From Candidatus Iainarchaeum sp. (GTDB lineage: Archaea > Iainarchaeota > Iainarchaeia > Iainarchaeales > GCA-2688035), in assembly GCA_016931555.1 (NCBI GenBank), contig JAFGEM010000092.1, positions 1 through 12,116 of the forward strand: a stretch of 12,116 nucleotides of DNA, read 5' to 3'. This document shows positions 11,798-12,116 of this stretch, in pieces. Position numbers and translations under genes: made by a program. How positions within the stretch are numbered: position 1 is the first letter of the stretch; each line of letters begins with the position of its first letter. Below the pieces are notes generated by a model. That model did not search any database and was not told the DNA's origin. It saw only the letters and a program-made list of their open reading frames with translations.

Positions 11798-11824
11798 CAC
11801 CCATTTCGCTATGCTCAATGGGTG
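11798..11824 (-). other. Hairpin directly behind tRNA-Arg
   Basis: CACCCATT and AATGGGTG pair over eight positions; inside, GA/GA and a GC-ATA-GC mini-stem could extend the helix with tandem G-A mismatches. It starts 2 nt after the tRNA discriminator base on the tRNA strand, so it would sit in the 3' trailer of the pre-tRNA. Confidence 0.45.
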
Positions 11825-11826
11825 AT

Positions 11827-11901
11827 CGGACCTGGCCGGATTTGAACCGGCGATCTCCTGCTTAGAAGGCAGGCGCCCTATCCAGGCTAGGCTACAGGTC
11901 C
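11827..11901 (-). tRNA. tRNA-Arg (anticodon UCU)
   Basis: A 75-nt class I tRNA including discriminator G, with no intron and no encoded CCA. The acceptor stem GGACCTG/CAGGTCC pairs fully. The D arm GCCT...GGGC has one U-G pair. The anticodon stem CCTGC/GCAGG surrounds CTTCTAA with anticodon TCT, reading AGA/AGG. The variable loop is AGATC, and the T arm is GCCGG-TTCAAAT-CCGGC. Internal boxes A (TAGCCTAGCCTGG) and B (GGTTCAAATCC) are intact. A TATA-like element lies about 25-30 bases upstream. Confidence 0.97.
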
Positions 11902-11924
11902 AGAACAAGAAATTAGTGTTTCCA

Positions 11925-11933
11925 ATAAAATTA
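11925..11933 (-). promoter_or_regulatory. TATA-like element before tRNA-Arg
   Basis: On the minus strand this reads AATTTTATT, about 24-32 bases before the tRNA 5' end at 11901, the usual archaeal promoter distance. Confidence 0.4.
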
Positions 11934-11965
11934 GGTTAATTAAACTATATTAAATTATTGGCTTG

Positions 11966-12116
11966 CTATTTTTTTCTTTGTTTCCTTGCTTTTTTGGCTC
12001 TGCGCCTTGCACGCATTTTTACTAGCACATATTTAATGTTTTTTTTGAACGCGTGTGTTTTTTTTGCCTCTGCAATCAATCCTTTTGGGTTAATCCTGTA
12101 AATGTAGAGCGGCACT
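11966..12116 (-). CDS. 3' end of an unidentified gene (49 C-terminal residues)
   Basis: A reading frame enters from the right edge on the minus strand and stays open for 49 codons to the TAG at 11966-11968. The end of the protein reads VPLYIYRINPKGLIAEAKKT (first 20 visible residues) and finishes in a very basic tail, KMRARRRAKKARKQRKK. Such a tail suggests RNA or DNA binding, for instance a ribosome- or nucleic-acid-associated protein, but the conserved part is outside the window, so I name no family. The tRNA-Arg gene begins 65 nt downstream. A short open frame can occur by chance; the consistent coding look and its place beside the tRNA promoter make it more likely real than not. Confidence 0.55.
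   Translation of the reverse strand, partial: VPLYIYRINPKGLIAEAKKTHAFKKNIKYVLVKMRARRRAKKARKQRKK

Noticed and set aside
11733..11824. Split-tRNA 3' half with a leader, as in Nanoarchaeum
   Set aside because: The T-stem is broken (one mismatch and one wobble), there is no anticodon-half junction, and the intact tRNA-Arg beside it makes a split version unnecessary.
1..12116. CRISPR array, IS element, integrase or restriction system
   Set aside because: No regularly spaced repeats, terminal inverted repeats around a transposase, or recognisable defence or recombinase motifs were seen.

Overview
The window most likely comes from a small-genome archaeon of the DPANN type (Diapherotrites/Micrarchaeota-like). 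The evidence is: A/T-rich TATA elements about 25-30 bases before several starts, with little or no leader (leaderless transcription); a class III (archaeal type IV pilin-like) signal peptide carrying QSSLEY; an RNase P RNA without a recognisable bacterial L15 GGU loop; a tRNA gene with no encoded CCA; and a 23S rRNA with archaeal-looking flanks. The assignment is an inference. No marker gene complete enough to name a lineage is present.

Left part (1-3619, + strand): the last ~390 nt of a 23S rRNA with no 5S gene behind it; a short basic orphan protein; the RNase P RNA gene (about 967-1242, between proteins); a compact alanyl-tRNA synthetase of the kind typical of Candidate Phyla Radiation (CPR) bacteria; and a GNAT acetyltransferase. 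Middle (3620-8646): a minus-strand helical orphan, then a bacterial-type leucyl-tRNA synthetase, a secreted or surface protein with a pilin-like N-terminus and four tandem cysteine-rich modules, and a short basic orphan. Right part (8647-12116, all minus strand): a small orphan 4 nt behind the arginyl-tRNA synthetase gene, argS itself, an ArgA-like GNAT protein, a small secreted tyrosine-rich protein, a tRNA-Arg(UCU) gene followed by two hairpins and a near-copy of its own 3' end, and the 3' end of a further gene running off the window.

The shared theme is translation: rRNA, RNase P RNA, three aminoacyl-tRNA synthetases and a tRNA. At least two synthetases (Ala, Leu) look bacterial rather than archaeal, which suggests old lateral transfer. 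The accessory part consists of two exported proteins. One is cysteine-rich with an A-B-A-B module layout whose cysteine losses suggest a disulfide pairing; the other is 26% tyrosine after its signal peptide. Other points worth a second look are unusual bases at normally near-invariant positions of the 23S A-loop and peptidyl-transferase region, and the duplicated tRNA-Arg 3' end. I saw no CRISPR array, transposase, integrase or defence gene.
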